DNA from: Debaryomyces hansenii CBS767
Lineage: Eukaryota; Ascomycota; Pichiomycetes; Serinales; Debaryomycetaceae
Length of the DNA: 64,000 nt
Direction: 5' to 3'
Assembly (NCBI RefSeq): GCF_000006445.2
Contig: NC_006048.2
Location: forward strand, 744,001-808,000
The position numbers and the translations under genes were made by a program. Within the stretch, counting starts at the first letter, position 1, and each line of letters begins with the position of its first letter. This document shows positions 29,828 to 40,800 of the stretch, one piece after another. The notes beneath the pieces are model-generated. The model saw only the letters and a list, made by a program, of their open reading frames with translations, was not told where the DNA came from and did no database searches.

Positions 29828-30868
29828 ATGGTTAAAGTTACAGTTTGCGGAGCAGCAGGAGGCATTGGGCAACCATTGTCGTTATTATTAAAGTTAAACC
29901 CGCAAGTGAGCGAATTGTCGTTATTTGATGTGGTTAATGCAAATGGGGTTGCAGCAGATTTGTCGCACATTTGTAGTCCAGCTAAAGTTACAGGATATCA
30001 GCCTAGCAGCAAGGAAGACCGTGACACAATCCAAAAGGCGTTGGTGAATTCAGATTTGGTGGTGATTCCGGCAGGAGTTCCAAGAAAGCCGGGAATGACT
30101 CGTGCAGACTTATTCAATATCAATGCGTCTATTATCAGGGATATTGTTGGAAGTATCGGTAAGGCGTGTCCTAATGCTGCGATCTTGATTATTTCGAACC
30201 CGGTGAACTCGACCGTGCCAATTGCAGCCGAAGTGTTGAAGAAATTGGGTGTATTTAACCCAAAAAAGCTTTTCGGGGTCACGACATTGGATTCGGTGAG
30301 AGCAGAAACTTTCTTGGGCGAATTGATCAAAGAAACTCCGACCTCGTTGAAGGGTCAGATCTCTGTGATTGGGGGCCATTCGGGTGACACAATTGTGCCT
30401 TTGGTACATGCTACAGCACTGGTTGCGAAGAAAGTATCGGGTCTCTCCAAGAGTCAGTACAACGAATTTATCCACAGAGTCCAATTTGGCGGTGACGAGG
30501 TTGTTAAGGCCAAGAACGGTGCAGGATCTGCAACCTTGTCTATGGCATATGCTGGTTATAGGTTCGCCGAGAAGGTCATTGGTTCGTTGAACGGCCAATC
30601 TGAAAGTTCCTCCGAAATCCCTGATTCGTCTTATATATATTTAGCGGGTGTTCCAAACGGAAAAGAATTATCACAAAAGTACTTGAAAAATTCTGAATTC
30701 TTCTCCGTGCCAGTTATCCTTGAAAAGGGTCAAATCAAAGCTTTCGTTAACCCATTCGATAAGTTGAATGTCACCTCAGAGGAATCTAAATTAGTTGATA
30801 TCGCATTAGGTGGTTTACAAAACTCTATCGACCAGGGTACTACATTCGTAACTGGTTCGAAATTATAG
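29828..30868 (+). CDS. MDH3: Peroxisomal malate dehydrogenase (C-terminal SKL)
   Basis: Interconverts malate and oxaloacetate with NAD; the peroxisomal isozyme reoxidises NADH made by beta-oxidation and serves the glyoxylate cycle. The 346-residue protein has the NAD loop GAAGGIGQP, the substrate arginines in [21 protein letters not shown], and the catalytic His in [10 protein letters not shown]. It starts without a presequence and ends in Ser-Lys-Leu, so it is the peroxisomal form (S. cerevisiae Mdh3) rather than the mitochondrial or cytosolic one. It is divergent from ATG27. Confidence 0.96.
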   Translation: MVKVTVCGAAGGIGQPLSLLLKLNPQVSELSLFDVVNANGVAADLSHICSPAKVTGYQPSSKEDRDTIQKALVNSDLVVIPAGVPRKPGMTRADLFNINASIIRDIVGSIGKACPNAAILIISNPVNSTVPIAAEVLKKLGVFNPKKLFGVTTLDSVRAETFLGELIKETPTSLKGQISVIGGHSGDTIVPLVHATALVAKKVSGLSKSQYNEFIHRVQFGGDEVVKAKNGAGSATLSMAYAGYRFAEKVIGSLNGQSESSSEIPDSSYIYLAGVPNGKELSQKYLKNSEFFSVPVILEKGQIKAFVNPFDKLNVTSEESKLVDIALGGLQNSIDQGTTFVTGSKL

Positions 30869-30974
30869 GTATAGTCTGATTTCGAGTGAATTATTTATGA
30901 TTGAATAGTATGATTGTAGCTACTTGTAGACTTCATACAGTATGTGCCTTGTGTCGCAAGGTTCTGCGAATACC

Positions 30975-30987
30975 AAAAAAAATAAAA
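30975..30987 (-). terminator. Pol III terminator of tRNA-Val
   Basis: On the minus strand TTTT begins 8 nt after the tRNA 3' end, followed by A and a run of eight T, a normal RNA polymerase III stop. Confidence 0.75.
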
Positions 30988-30994
30988 TACAACA

Positions 30995-31086
30995 TGATCT
31001 AGCCGAGGATCGAACTCGGGGCCTTTTCGGTATTTACTGTGAAAACACTTGTAAACGAAACGTGATAGCCGCTACACCACTAAACC
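30995..31086 (-). tRNA. tRNA-Val(UAC) with a 19-nt intron
   Basis: The acceptor stem pairs GGTTTAG with CTAGATC (two G-U pairs), discriminator A. D-stem GTG/CAC; anticodon stem TTTCG/CGAAA; T-arm CCGAG TTCGATC CTCGG, all paired. The loop reads T-T-TAC-A, then 19 extra bases (31031-31049), then C38. The extra bases sit one base 3' of the anticodon, the standard intron site, and include GTAAA that pairs with the anticodon region, as in eukaryotic pre-tRNAs. Removing them leaves a 73-nt tRNA with anticodon UAC. A and B boxes are present. Confidence 0.92.
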
Positions 31087-31245
31087 GGATGTTGTTGATG
31101 ATATAGAAAATTAATTTGTTTTATAGAGTACCTTATCTTCTAATATGGGGAAGCAATTTATTGCATGTGTAAAATACATATATAAATGCTTTTACATGTA
31201 AGCTTTTAATATAACCCATTGCTATTATTGAATAAATAGAATTGG

Positions 31246-32520
31246 ATGTTGAATATGAGTTTTACTGTTCACCAAAAGAAAGAACTTGCGACGGAGCTCA
31301 ATGATCTAATAGGTGAATTGACTACTCCAGAAGAAGACCTGAAATCAGCCAAAATCAATGGTGTAATTGCAGGAGTGACCGATGACAAGGAAACAGTTTA
31401 CTTGAATGCTAAAGGTGTCAAAAATATTGAAACTGGTGAAAAGATGGTTATAGACAATGTGGTATCATTTTTCTCTTGTACCAAGTCCATAACATGCATG
31501 GGATTATTGAAATTGTACGAGCAAGGAAAGGTTGATCTCGATGCGCCTGTGAAGAACTACGTACCACAAATAAGTAGTATCGGTGTAATAGATGCAGATC
31601 TGGTTGATCTTGAAAGTGGTACGTTCATTAAGCCTCCACGGAAACCATTAACTGATGTGACTTTAAGACATTTATTGAACCATACTGCAGGTTTTTCATA
31701 CGGGTTCCTAGATCTGCAATATGTTGCATTGAGTATGAAAAGAGATCCGCATATAAATTCCATCTCTCCAACAAATGCTTTATTTACCAATGATAAGATG
31801 CCGTTGTTGCATGAGCCTGGGAAGAAATGGACATATGGACATAGTACGGACTGGGTAGGCAAGGTGATTGAAAAAGTCACAGGAAAAAGATTAGGAGATT
31901 ACTTAAAAGTTTCAATATTTGAGCCGATTGGAATGAGTTCATGTACTTTCCATGTCAATAATACTGACAATATGGTTGACACTCATATACCAGATAGAAA
32001 CAAAAATTTAAAAGTAATGAAAAAGAGACCGCTAAATGTGGATCCGGAAATTGATATGGGTGGTCAAGGGTGCTATGGCACTGTCAGCGATTATTTAAAG
32101 TTTATCAGAGTTTGGTTGAATGAGGGTATGTGTGTCGAAACAAACAAGCAAATATTGAAACCTGAAACTGTTAACTATGCAACGCAGAATCATTTACCGC
32201 CTGGAGTCGTCGTTGACGTAGAGGATCAATTTGGAGTAAAGATACCACTGCAGTATGAAGCTGATGGATTTACCTTGGCCGGTTGTGCATATTCTATGAA
32301 CAATCTTCCCACTGGAAGACCTAAGGGTGCAATTTATTGGTTTGGGTTAGCTAACCTTTATTTTTGGATGGATCTTGAAAATAAGATTGGAGGTTTCTGG
32401 GCATGCCAGTTATTACCTGTAATGAATATGGCATCTATTACTGGTTTCATGAGAATGGAATTTAATGTTTATGAAGCATTGAACAATTCTAGAGAAGAGT
32501 CAACCAAATCCAAATTATAG
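31246..32520 (+). CDS. Beta-lactamase-fold serine hydrolase (class C/esterase-like)
   Basis: A 424-residue protein of the beta-lactamase/penicillin-binding-protein superfamily. The nucleophile motif SxxK is SCTK (about residues 80-83), in a typical context of leader strand and KLYEQGKVDLDAPVKNYVPQ. The second motif is a Tyr in YGHSTDWVGKVIEKVTG near residue 204, followed by the usual PLGM-like FEPIGM. There is no signal peptide or membrane span. In fungi such proteins are usually esterases or peptidase-like enzymes of unknown substrate. I know of no S. cerevisiae counterpart. An ATG at 31255 is an equally good start. The family is sure; the function is not known. Confidence 0.85.
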   Translation: MLNMSFTVHQKKELATELNDLIGELTTPEEDLKSAKINGVIAGVTDDKETVYLNAKGVKNIETGEKMVIDNVVSFFSCTKSITCMGLLKLYEQGKVDLDAPVKNYVPQISSIGVIDADLVDLESGTFIKPPRKPLTDVTLRHLLNHTAGFSYGFLDLQYVALSMKRDPHINSISPTNALFTNDKMPLLHEPGKKWTYGHSTDWVGKVIEKVTGKRLGDYLKVSIFEPIGMSSCTFHVNNTDNMVDTHIPDRNKNLKVMKKRPLNVDPEIDMGGQGCYGTVSDYLKFIRVWLNEGMCVETNKQILKPETVNYATQNHLPPGVVVDVEDQFGVKIPLQYEADGFTLAGCAYSMNNLPTGRPKGAIYWFGLANLYFWMDLENKIGGFWACQLLPVMNMASITGFMRMEFNVYEALNNSREESTKSKL

Positions 32521-32651
32521 AACTAATATGATTCAAGATTTTTAACTACTAATTTTTGTTGACCAGCAGAACTATATAATAAAGTTAGCATACGCTTAAT
32601 TAAATATATTTTGTCTATACAAGATTACTCTAAACTTGGTACTTAGTTACA

Positions 32652-35237
32652 TTACAATAAACCTAATTTTTCCATTCTCACATGAACAGCGTTTCTATGA
32701 GCTTCTAAACCTTCAACTTCAGCTAAGGTCATAACAGCTTTACCAATGCTCTTCAAACCTTCTTCAGTAACATCTTGGGAAGTAATGAACTTTTGGAAAG
32801 TTGCAGTATTAACCCCAGAATATTGTCTAGCATAACCATATGTAGGTAATGTATGATTAGTACCACTAGAATAATCACCACAGGATTCTGGAGATAAACC
32901 ACCAACAAATACTGATCCAGCATTTTCAATATAATCAGGAACAAACGATCTAGCATTTTCAACTTGTAAGATCAAATGTTCCGGAGCATACTTATTGGAT
33001 AACTTGAATGCTTCATCGTATGTGTCAACTAACAACGTGTATGAGTGTGATAAGCATTTGGCCACAATATCTTTTCTTGGTAAAACCTGAGCTTGTTTCT
33101 TGACGGCAGATTCAAATTCGTTCAACTTTTCCTTCGTTAAGCCAACACCGACCAAAATAACTTGAGAATCAACACCATGTTCTGCTTGTGATAATAAGTC
33201 ACTTGCAACAAAATCAGCATCCGCTTCACTATCAGCAATAACTAAAACCTCAGATGGACCAGCTGGCATATCAATCGAACATAATGCTTGTGTATCGTTT
33301 TGGACATGCATTTTTGCAGCAGTCACAAATTGATTACCGGGACCTAAAATCTTATCACACTTGAGCACACTTTCAGTACCGTAGGCCATTGCAGTGACAG
33401 CTTGAGCACCACCTGCCATAACGATACACTTAGCACCTAGTTTATGAGCAACGTATACAACCTCTGGTGTTAACTTACCGGTAGAACGGGAAGGTGGAGT
33501 AGCAACAATAATGTTCGAACAGCCAGCAACTTTTGCTGGTACACCTAACATCATAGCGGTAGAAGGTAATACTGCAGTACCACCTGGAACGTATAATCCA
33601 ACATTCTCGATTGCCTTAGCAAAACGAGAGCAGTAGACTCCTGGGGCTGTCTCAACTGTCATTATTTTTTCCTTTGGTAATTGAGCTGCATGGAATTTTT
33701 CAATGTTTGTCATAGATAAGTCAATAGCTTCTTTCATTTCTTCAGAAATATCCATTAGATCAGCTGGGAAAGGTGCACTAAGGACTGGCGACTTTAATTT
33801 GACACCATCGAATTTAGATGTGAGCTCTAATAATGCTTTGTCACCGTCTTTCTTAACTTTATCAATTATTGGTAAAACTAATTTCATAATATCTGCAGTT
33901 TTTTGAACAGGTCTATTTAAAGCCTTGGCAATATCTTTAGGATCGGTGGTTTTATCATTAACATATATGGTTTCCATCTTGTATTCTTCGTTACTTTGTT
34001 CGCTCTTCTCGTTATCAGTCTTCAAGTATGCTGGCTTAGCGTCACCTTTACGTCTAGTAACTTTACCGCTTTTTATATCAAGATTTCTTTCCACATCTGC
34101 TAATCTAACACCATTCTTAATACACCAAACCATTGCGAAATAAAACAAATCCGCACATTCCCAAGCGACTTCATTAGTATCTTTTGAAGAACTTTGTCCA
34201 GCTTCTATTAATTCATCCAACTCTTCTTTCAACTTGGCGATTAATAACGGTTCATCATTGAATAGCCTTTTAGTATAAGAACCTTCAGGTGCAGACTGAA
34301 ATCTATCTTGTAATGTATTATCCAACCTTGCTAATCCCTTACCAAAGCTTTCACCTTTTTGTTTTAATTCACCATCATGGAAGCATGTAAAATTTTTATC
34401 TAAGTGGCAGAATCCATAACCTTCTCTTGGTTCAACAATAAATTTGACTACATCAGAGTCACAGTCCTTTTCCAATTTGACTAATTTTTGAGTTGCACCA
34501 CTAGTCTTACCTTTATACCATAATTCGTCACGACGTTTTCTGGATTGATATACGCCTTGTTTTTCAGCAATTGAGGCATGAATAGATTCAACTGATGAAT
34601 AGACAATACCTAATGCAGTATAGGATGGAGCAGGTGTAGTGATCAAAGTAGTGAAAAGACCATCAGGACGATCAGTGGTCAAACCAGCAGTGAACAATGA
34701 GGAAATTGAAATCTTACCACTCTCTGATGAAGCAGTAGTTAAAGATTCGCTAGCAATTATAGGATAAATATCTTCAGTGGCTAATTTATTGGCCAATTCC
34801 TGAGTAATAGAAGGATTTTCATAGTAGAGACCTCTATTACCACTTTGACTGTACTTTTTGGCGTCATCCTTTGCAAGTTCGCAATTGAATACAAACGCAC
34901 TGTCTGTTTCTAACGCCGTATCCGACACTTTTGAAGAGTCAAATTTAATAGCGAATCTGGAACTTGGTAACCCACCCGACAAAATGAATTCTTCAATTTG
35001 AGACTCTTTAATAAATACCTGTTTAATCCCACTATTTAACAATTCAACAATTTGGTCAATGTCAACTTTTGAAGAGGTAGTGTCAACGTTTACATCGATG
35101 TAATTTGGAAATTGGTGGAGAAAATGTTTGGAAATCGAAACTGATTCGAGTGGAAGCAAAATTTGCCCCACAACCGAGAATTCAGCTATAGCTTCTTTAT
35201 TGGAGGAAGAAATTATAGGTAATATAGGAAATGTCAT
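32652..35237 (-). CDS. HIS4: Trifunctional histidine biosynthesis enzyme His4
   Basis: One 861-residue polypeptide catalysing steps 2, 3, 9 and 10 of histidine synthesis. Order: an N-terminal region of about 230 residues; phosphoribosyl-AMP cyclohydrolase (WYKGKTSGATQ, DCDSD, GYGFCHLDKNFTCFH, about 240-290); phosphoribosyl-ATP pyrophosphohydrolase (about 310-400, ending in WECADLFYF); histidinol dehydrogenase (about 430-861: GPGNQFVTAAK, AGPSEVLVIAD, QAEHGVDSQ). The domain order is that of other ascomycete yeasts (S. cerevisiae YCL030C). A perfect Gcn4 site lies about 120 bp upstream. Confidence 0.98.
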   Translation of the reverse strand: MTFPILPIISSSNKEAIAEFSVVGQILLPLESVSISKHFLHQFPNYIDVNVDTTSSKVDIDQIVELLNSGIKQVFIKESQIEEFILSGGLPSSRFAIKFDSSKVSDTALETDSAFVFNCELAKDDAKKYSQSGNRGLYYENPSITQELANKLATEDIYPIIASESLTTASSESGKISISSLFTAGLTTDRPDGLFTTLITTPAPSYTALGIVYSSVESIHASIAEKQGVYQSRKRRDELWYKGKTSGATQKLVKLEKDCDSDVVKFIVEPREGYGFCHLDKNFTCFHDGELKQKGESFGKGLARLDNTLQDRFQSAPEGSYTKRLFNDEPLLIAKLKEELDELIEAGQSSSKDTNEVAWECADLFYFAMVWCIKNGVRLADVERNLDIKSGKVTRRKGDAKPAYLKTDNEKSEQSNEEYKMETIYVNDKTTDPKDIAKALNRPVQKTADIMKLVLPIIDKVKKDGDKALLELTSKFDGVKLKSPVLSAPFPADLMDISEEMKEAIDLSMTNIEKFHAAQLPKEKIMTVETAPGVYCSRFAKAIENVGLYVPGGTAVLPSTAMMLGVPAKVAGCSNIIVATPPSRSTGKLTPEVVYVAHKLGAKCIVMAGGAQAVTAMAYGTESVLKCDKILGPGNQFVTAAKMHVQNDTQALCSIDMPAGPSEVLVIADSEADADFVASDLLSQAEHGVDSQVILVGVGLTKEKLNEFESAVKKQAQVLPRKDIVAKCLSHSYTLLVDTYDEAFKLSNKYAPEHLILQVENARSFVPDYIENAGSVFVGGLSPESCGDYSSGTNHTLPTYGYARQYSGVNTATFQKFITSQDVTEEGLKSIGKAVMTLAEVEGLEAHRNAVHVRMEKLGLL

Positions 35238-35354
35238 ATTATACTAATACAGATTTATCTCTTATATTTATCGGAAATGTATACTACTAATATTAACCGC
35301 TAACTTCAACTATCTTTTATCTATGCTCCAGTATCTTTTGAGAAAATTTTAGAC

Positions 35355-35378
35355 TGAGTCATGGTGGTCACCTGACCA
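35355..35378 (-). promoter_or_regulatory. Gcn4 site and adjoining palindrome in the HIS4 promoter
   Basis: TGAGTCA (35355-35361) is a perfect Gcn4/AP-1 heptamer, 118-124 bp before the HIS4 ATG. Three bases further out is a 14-bp inverted repeat, TGGTCA-CC-TGACCA (35365-35378). Gcn4 activates HIS4 on amino-acid starvation in S. cerevisiae. The factor for the palindrome is unknown. Confidence 0.6.
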
Positions 35379-35419
35379 TTTTCATGTTATTACTATGTAC
35401 TAAGAACATCTGCAACCTC

Positions 35420-37231
35420 TTAAAAGCTAAATTCACCTCTGAATTGATTTATATCCATGTCAGGTTTGACCTTCTCCAACAAATCTCTGCGATCCAATGC
35501 AATAAAAGCTCTCTTCAAAGTTTCTGTCAAGGAAGTCGATTGATTATGGTTTAGCGTGCTTGACGCATCCGTTTGAACTCCTTCGACTTGGTGCATTGAT
35601 AAGCCACTAAGTAAATGTTCCGCTGCTTCTTTGTAACAACCGATATTTATGCATGAAACACCTAAATTGTATCTTGCTCTTACAAAAGTTGGCTTCAATT
35701 CTAATGCCTTGAAGTACGCATCAACAGCTTCTTCAGAACGATTAGAATTGGCCAAAGAGGCACCTAATCTGTTCCATAACACCGCATCATCCGGTTTGAT
35801 GGATAAAGCAGCTTTGAAGCAATCAATAGTCTTGTCAAAGTCTTCATTGGCATAAAACAAGACACCCAACCCCATTTGGACATCGGGGTCCATATTCGCC
35901 AGGTTTGGAGACAATTGCGCAGCGTTCAAGAACAATTCGGTCACTCTCTTGTTTAAAGAAAATCTATCTTCATCATCGATTGCGGGATTCTGTTGACGTG
36001 CTTGGTCAGCAACTTGTGGGTATTTTGTAGAGATCCATCTTTCCAACGTAGCGAACGCAGCATTATCATATCCTTCATTGATGTACGAAATTGCCAAAGT
36101 CATTAAGGCTTCAGAATTTTCAGGATGCAATTCCAAACATTTTTCCAATGCTGAAATACCAGCAATTTCTTTTTCGTTCTGCGTTTGAACTTCACCCAAC
36201 TTCAACCATGCATTTATATGACCTTCATTTCTCTGAATAGCTGCTTCAAATGCTAATGCTGCTTCCGACAACTTGGCTCCGTTTTCCATTAGCTGTAATC
36301 CGATTTCATATGGATCCAGTTCCTTTGGTAAATCTAAGAATTGATTATGCTGGTTATCTTCAAATTGATAATCTCCGAAGTGAGCTCTAGTGGATGCATA
36401 TTTAGCAAAATCCTTCTCCCACTGAGCCATATCCGCAGGCATGGAATCACGCTGAGTATTCTTGAATTCCTCGTATTGTTGGTTTATAAAATCGTTTTCA
36501 ACCTCCTCCGAATTCAAACTGTCCCAAACTTCCTGGAAAGTAGCTTGGTATTTATCATCAATAACGATTTCTGGTTCCTCTTCACCTTTTACTTGCTCAG
36601 CTTCGGCATCTTTAGTCTCGTTTGTCAATTGTTCTATTTCCTTAAATTGGTTGTCCCAATCAACTTGATGATCTTGGTTCTGTTCCTGATGCTGCATTTG
36701 ATTCTGTTGTTGGTGCATTCCACCTCCCATCATAGACATTCCCATCATAGGACGATAACCCCCCATTCTCATGTTCGGCATATTATTAAACTGTTGCTGG
36801 TTTGATTGGTTAAATGTTTGATCCATTGGCTGTTGGAATTCGGTCGCCCATTGTGCATTTGCAGGACTTCCTGTCTTCGCTAATGGTGTATTTCTTTGTA
36901 CTGGTGATGGAGAATTCGTTTGAAATTCATTAGTCCAATTATTCTGAACATTAGGCTGCTTATGGTTCTGTTGTATCATATTCAACTCATGTCTCATAGG
37001 TTGAAATTGGAAATTTGATTGAGAAGGTCCATTATTCATAAACTGATCCATGTTTTGTCTTTCTCTCTCATTCATCATACTATCTTTCTTAAATCCTTGA
37101 CCATTTTGAACTATACCTTGTTGATTTGCCGCTTGTCTCTGTAACGATCTATCTTGTTGAGTATGCTTGTTAAATTGAGCAATAGCATTACTATTTGCTG
37201 AACAGTCAGCTCCACCGCCGACAAATGACAT
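35420..37231 (-). CDS. PEX5: Peroxisomal targeting signal 1 receptor Pex5
   Basis: Cytosolic shuttling receptor that binds -SKL proteins and delivers them to the peroxisomal docking complex. The 603-residue protein starts MSFVGGGADCSANSNAIAQF, which includes the conserved Cys10 monoubiquitinated for recycling. Membrane-docking WxxxF/Y motifs are WTNEF (about 95), WATEF (about 125), WDNQF (about 190) and WEKDF (about 269). The C-terminal half consists of about seven TPRs that hold the PTS1 tripeptide. The frame stays open further upstream, with an ATG at 37312. The family start is so well conserved that I place it at 37231. PEX5 is followed by MNN10 in S. cerevisiae; here SWI1 lies between. 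Confidence 0.96.
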   Translation of the reverse strand: MSFVGGGADCSANSNAIAQFNKHTQQDRSLQRQAANQQGIVQNGQGFKKDSMMNERERQNMDQFMNNGPSQSNFQFQPMRHELNMIQQNHKQPNVQNNWTNEFQTNSPSPVQRNTPLAKTGSPANAQWATEFQQPMDQTFNQSNQQQFNNMPNMRMGGYRPMMGMSMMGGGMHQQQNQMQHQEQNQDHQVDWDNQFKEIEQLTNETKDAEAEQVKGEEEPEIVIDDKYQATFQEVWDSLNSEEVENDFINQQYEEFKNTQRDSMPADMAQWEKDFAKYASTRAHFGDYQFEDNQHNQFLDLPKELDPYEIGLQLMENGAKLSEAALAFEAAIQRNEGHINAWLKLGEVQTQNEKEIAGISALEKCLELHPENSEALMTLAISYINEGYDNAAFATLERWISTKYPQVADQARQQNPAIDDEDRFSLNKRVTELFLNAAQLSPNLANMDPDVQMGLGVLFYANEDFDKTIDCFKAALSIKPDDAVLWNRLGASLANSNRSEEAVDAYFKALELKPTFVRARYNLGVSCINIGCYKEAAEHLLSGLSMHQVEGVQTDASSTLNHNQSTSLTETLKRAFIALDRRDLLEKVKPDMDINQFRGEFSF

Positions 37232-37878
37232 TTTATAAGTATTTACAACAATTTGTGTATTATTAGCGTTAGAATACAAGAAACTGATATATATATTAAT
37301 ATCTTGAATCATTACAAATGAATACCCCACCAAAAGTAATGAAGTTGAGGAAGTGCCGAGGTTGTCTATATTATGTAATCATTATCTATCTTATGAAGAT
37401 TTTGCCATCACTCTTCTGCAACCCATACAAGGAAATACTAGTCATATATATGTAGCAGGAGACGTGAGAATTCTATTTGACCTATGTTGGATTCCTGAGG
37501 ACTGTAAATAAAAATCATTTAAAGTGTATGGTTTGGACCAGATGTTTCTCCATCGCCTAAACTCCATAGGGTGCAAAAAAAAGAAAATTACTATTGTAAG
37601 TACTTCTAGTGACATGTTCTAAAAGAACCCAGCTCCTAATGTATAATATACATGTAGTATGTTGAGAGGTTTTGTAAAATGAATTTTTAAAGTAAAATAT
37701 TCAGTATATGGATAATTTTCTTACTTTTTAACAGAAAGCGCAGAAATCTATCAAATTATAACTGGTGTTTTATGAATATTGTGAAGTAATAAAAAATTCA
37801 ATTAGGTTTATTTGATTTTACGATTTTTGATCTTGAGATTATTAATAATGTATTGAATAAATATAAAGCTAATATACA
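37232..37878. other. Intergenic region, SWI1 end/PEX5 promoter
   Basis: 647 bp of AT-rich sequence between tandem minus-strand genes. I see no RNA gene, repeat or clear regulator site. Confidence 0.5.
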
Positions 37879-40800
37879 TCAGTCCTTTGATAATCTTCTT
37901 AATAAAGCAAGAAGACGTATTACTTCTTTACTTAAACCGGCATCAACTGCCGGGGACAATAAACAGTCTAATGCCGAGCTTGGATCTGGAATAACTCTAG
38001 AGAGCTTTGCAAGATCTTTTATCGCTCCCTTAAGTTTATCGTCATGGCTTAAAAGCTCGTATGTATTGATGGCATCATTTACTAATGAGTTAACCATAAT
38101 GAAAGACCTCACTAATACTAAAGATAGTGTTTTATATTCATTAGTAGTAGGGTGCAATTTAGAAGCTTCCACAATTAAAGACATTGACATCCTCGATAAA
38201 TTGGAGAGTATAAGTTCTTTATTATGAAGGATCCACAATACCGATATGTTACTCAAAGGGGATGTGCTGTCTTCAACTGGAATCATATCTATAATGAGCT
38301 TTGCCCCAAATAAAGCTTGAGATACAGTAGAAGATCGCGTGAAAATGAACTTTGAAAACTCATAAGTGCTTGATTCATAGGGAATTAAACATAAAAACAA
38401 TTGGAATGATTTAGTTAATAATTTTCCCGATTTGAGGCCTTCCTCGTCACCATCCAAAAATGCCAACATTAATCTTTTCGTTTCCGATTGATCCTCTGGT
38501 GTAATATTAAGAGTGTTACTTGAGTAAGTTGAGGGAGAAATATTCAAACTACCAGTTAACACAGCTTGCATTAAAGATCTATTATGAGGTTCCCTAACCA
38601 ACAATTTTGTTAATGCGTCGATACCAAACGGTAAATATGAGTAAACATCCAAATTGACCTTTGGAATGTCAAAGCCGTCCTCCAATTTTGGTCCAAAGGA
38701 GCTAACCAATACAAATGCTAAGAAAGCTTCTTCTAAGGAAGTTAACTCCACAGTAAAAGCAATATTATCTAACATGAGAAGACAATCCTTTAACAAGCAT
38801 AGTCTTTTTCTATGGAATACAAAGCTTTTTGATGTAGTTGCAATAGCTTTAACAATTTTAAAAATTAAATTTTTGAATATTTCATTTTTAGACATCTTGG
38901 TTCTATTTGCCTCAGAAAACGAAATATTTCGCAATATCATGGTTATGGTGATTAATTGATCAACTAGCATGATTTGATTGTCCATGGCATTTTTTGTTTG
39001 TATTTTGCTGAAGTGATATTTGTTTTCCTTTCTGAAATTGAGCAAAGTAGACATATAATCAGAAATGTAAAATTCGGTTTCATCATCAGGACGATTAACA
39101 CTAGGACTATTTGATTCAGAAGTACAAGACGTAGAATTCCATTCGCTTGGCGAAAAAACCTCATCAATTTCCATATCGGAATCCTCATCTTCAACGAGCT
39201 GACCGGTCAAAGAATCAACTACGTATGTAATATCTTCTTCAACCATATCGTTGGTGTCCTTGTTATTTACGTATCTGTTGAAGACATTTTCTATATTATT
39301 ATTCGAAGAAAATTTTTCAGTGTATTCCTCTTCCTTCCTTCTATTAACCTTGTCCTCTATAAGTTGATCTAATACAGTTAATCCCAATGTTGCCAACGAG
39401 TCCAATAATTCGGGACAGTCAGATATTTTAAAAGCATAATTGGAATCTGAAGTTGTAACTAGTAAAGTGTTCAAGGCACTAAATACTTCTCCTCTATTGG
39501 AGTAGCTGTAATTCTTTAAAGCCATAATAAGTGCATGTATGTTTATAGAGCCCAATTCTGGAGCAAATAAATATACTGGCTTGGTTATTTCGATTTCACC
39601 TGCAACTGTTGATAATGACTTGATATCATATCCCGCATGTGACTCAATTACCTTACGAATTGGAACATAATTCTTTACAACATTAGGTTCTTGGGGTTTA
39701 CTTTTGACATTATGCTCAGAAGTAGTAGCCGCTGGTCGAGCAACAGATTGTAGGCTCTTTTGATCTGTAATTCTTGGAGGCTCAGATGCTGAACCTTGGC
39801 CCAAAATATCGACGTTCGAACTTCTAGCAGATGGTACTTGTTGCTGTCTCTGCAATTGTTGTTGTTGCATCTGAGCTTGTTGTTGTTGTTGCATCTGAGC
39901 TTGTTGTTGATGTTGTTGATGTTGTTGCTGTTGTTGTTGCTGTTGTTGCTGTTGTTGCTGTTGTTGCTGTTGTTGCTGTTGTTGCTGTTGTTGCTGTTGT
40001 TGCTGTTGTTGCTGTTGTTGCTGTTGTTGCATTTGAGCTTGTTGTTGCGAATTCATCTGAGCTTGTTGTGGTTGTTGTTGTTGTTGCATTTGAGTTTGTT
40101 GTTGTTGTTGCATTTGGGCTTGATGTTGCGAATTCATCTGAGCCTGTTGTACTATACTACCTGAACGAGAGATCAGCTGTTGCATATATGGAGATTGTAC
40201 GTTTGGAGAATTTTGATTACTACTAACACGAGAAAGTTTTCTCTGTTGTTGGGGTGTAGGTGCTTGGCTAATTACGGGACTTTGGGCCAGTTGCATCATA
40301 TTCAGGTGCATGTTAACAACTGGAGACGCAATATTACTTGCTTGTGGTGGCGATACTTGATGAGGTGGTTGGGGGGCTTGGGCAATATTTGGCGCTGGTG
40401 ATCCTTGATGCAGCTGCAGTTGTTGCTGTTGCTGCAGTTGTTGTTGTTGTTGTTGTTGTTGTTGAAACCTCAGGAGAAGTTGTTTTTGAAAATGAAGCCT
40501 CTTTTGCTGAATATCCTTCTGGCCATCAGGTGTACTGTTATATTGCTCGTATGGTAATAAATACTGAACATAACAATTTCCAACTTCTTTCTCAATCCGA
40601 GTTTTCAGTGCAATGTCTTGTTGGATGTTAACTCCATCATAAAGGCCTAATTTCTGACAAATAGTTGACCACGGTGAAGGTTGTTGAGAAGGTTGCTGCA
40701 ATGCTTTTATTAACGCTTGAGGTCCCCCAAGCTTATGAGATAATATGTACAAGAAAAACAAATTAACTCTTTTGTTATTAACTACTGGTGGTTGTGATAT

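Noticed and set aside
30110..30598. 162-codon minus-strand frame in MDH3
   Set aside because: Shadow of the MDH3 coding strand.
39796..40226. Leu-rich and Val/Ala-rich plus-strand frames
   Set aside because: These are other-frame readings of the poly-glutamine codons of SWI1.
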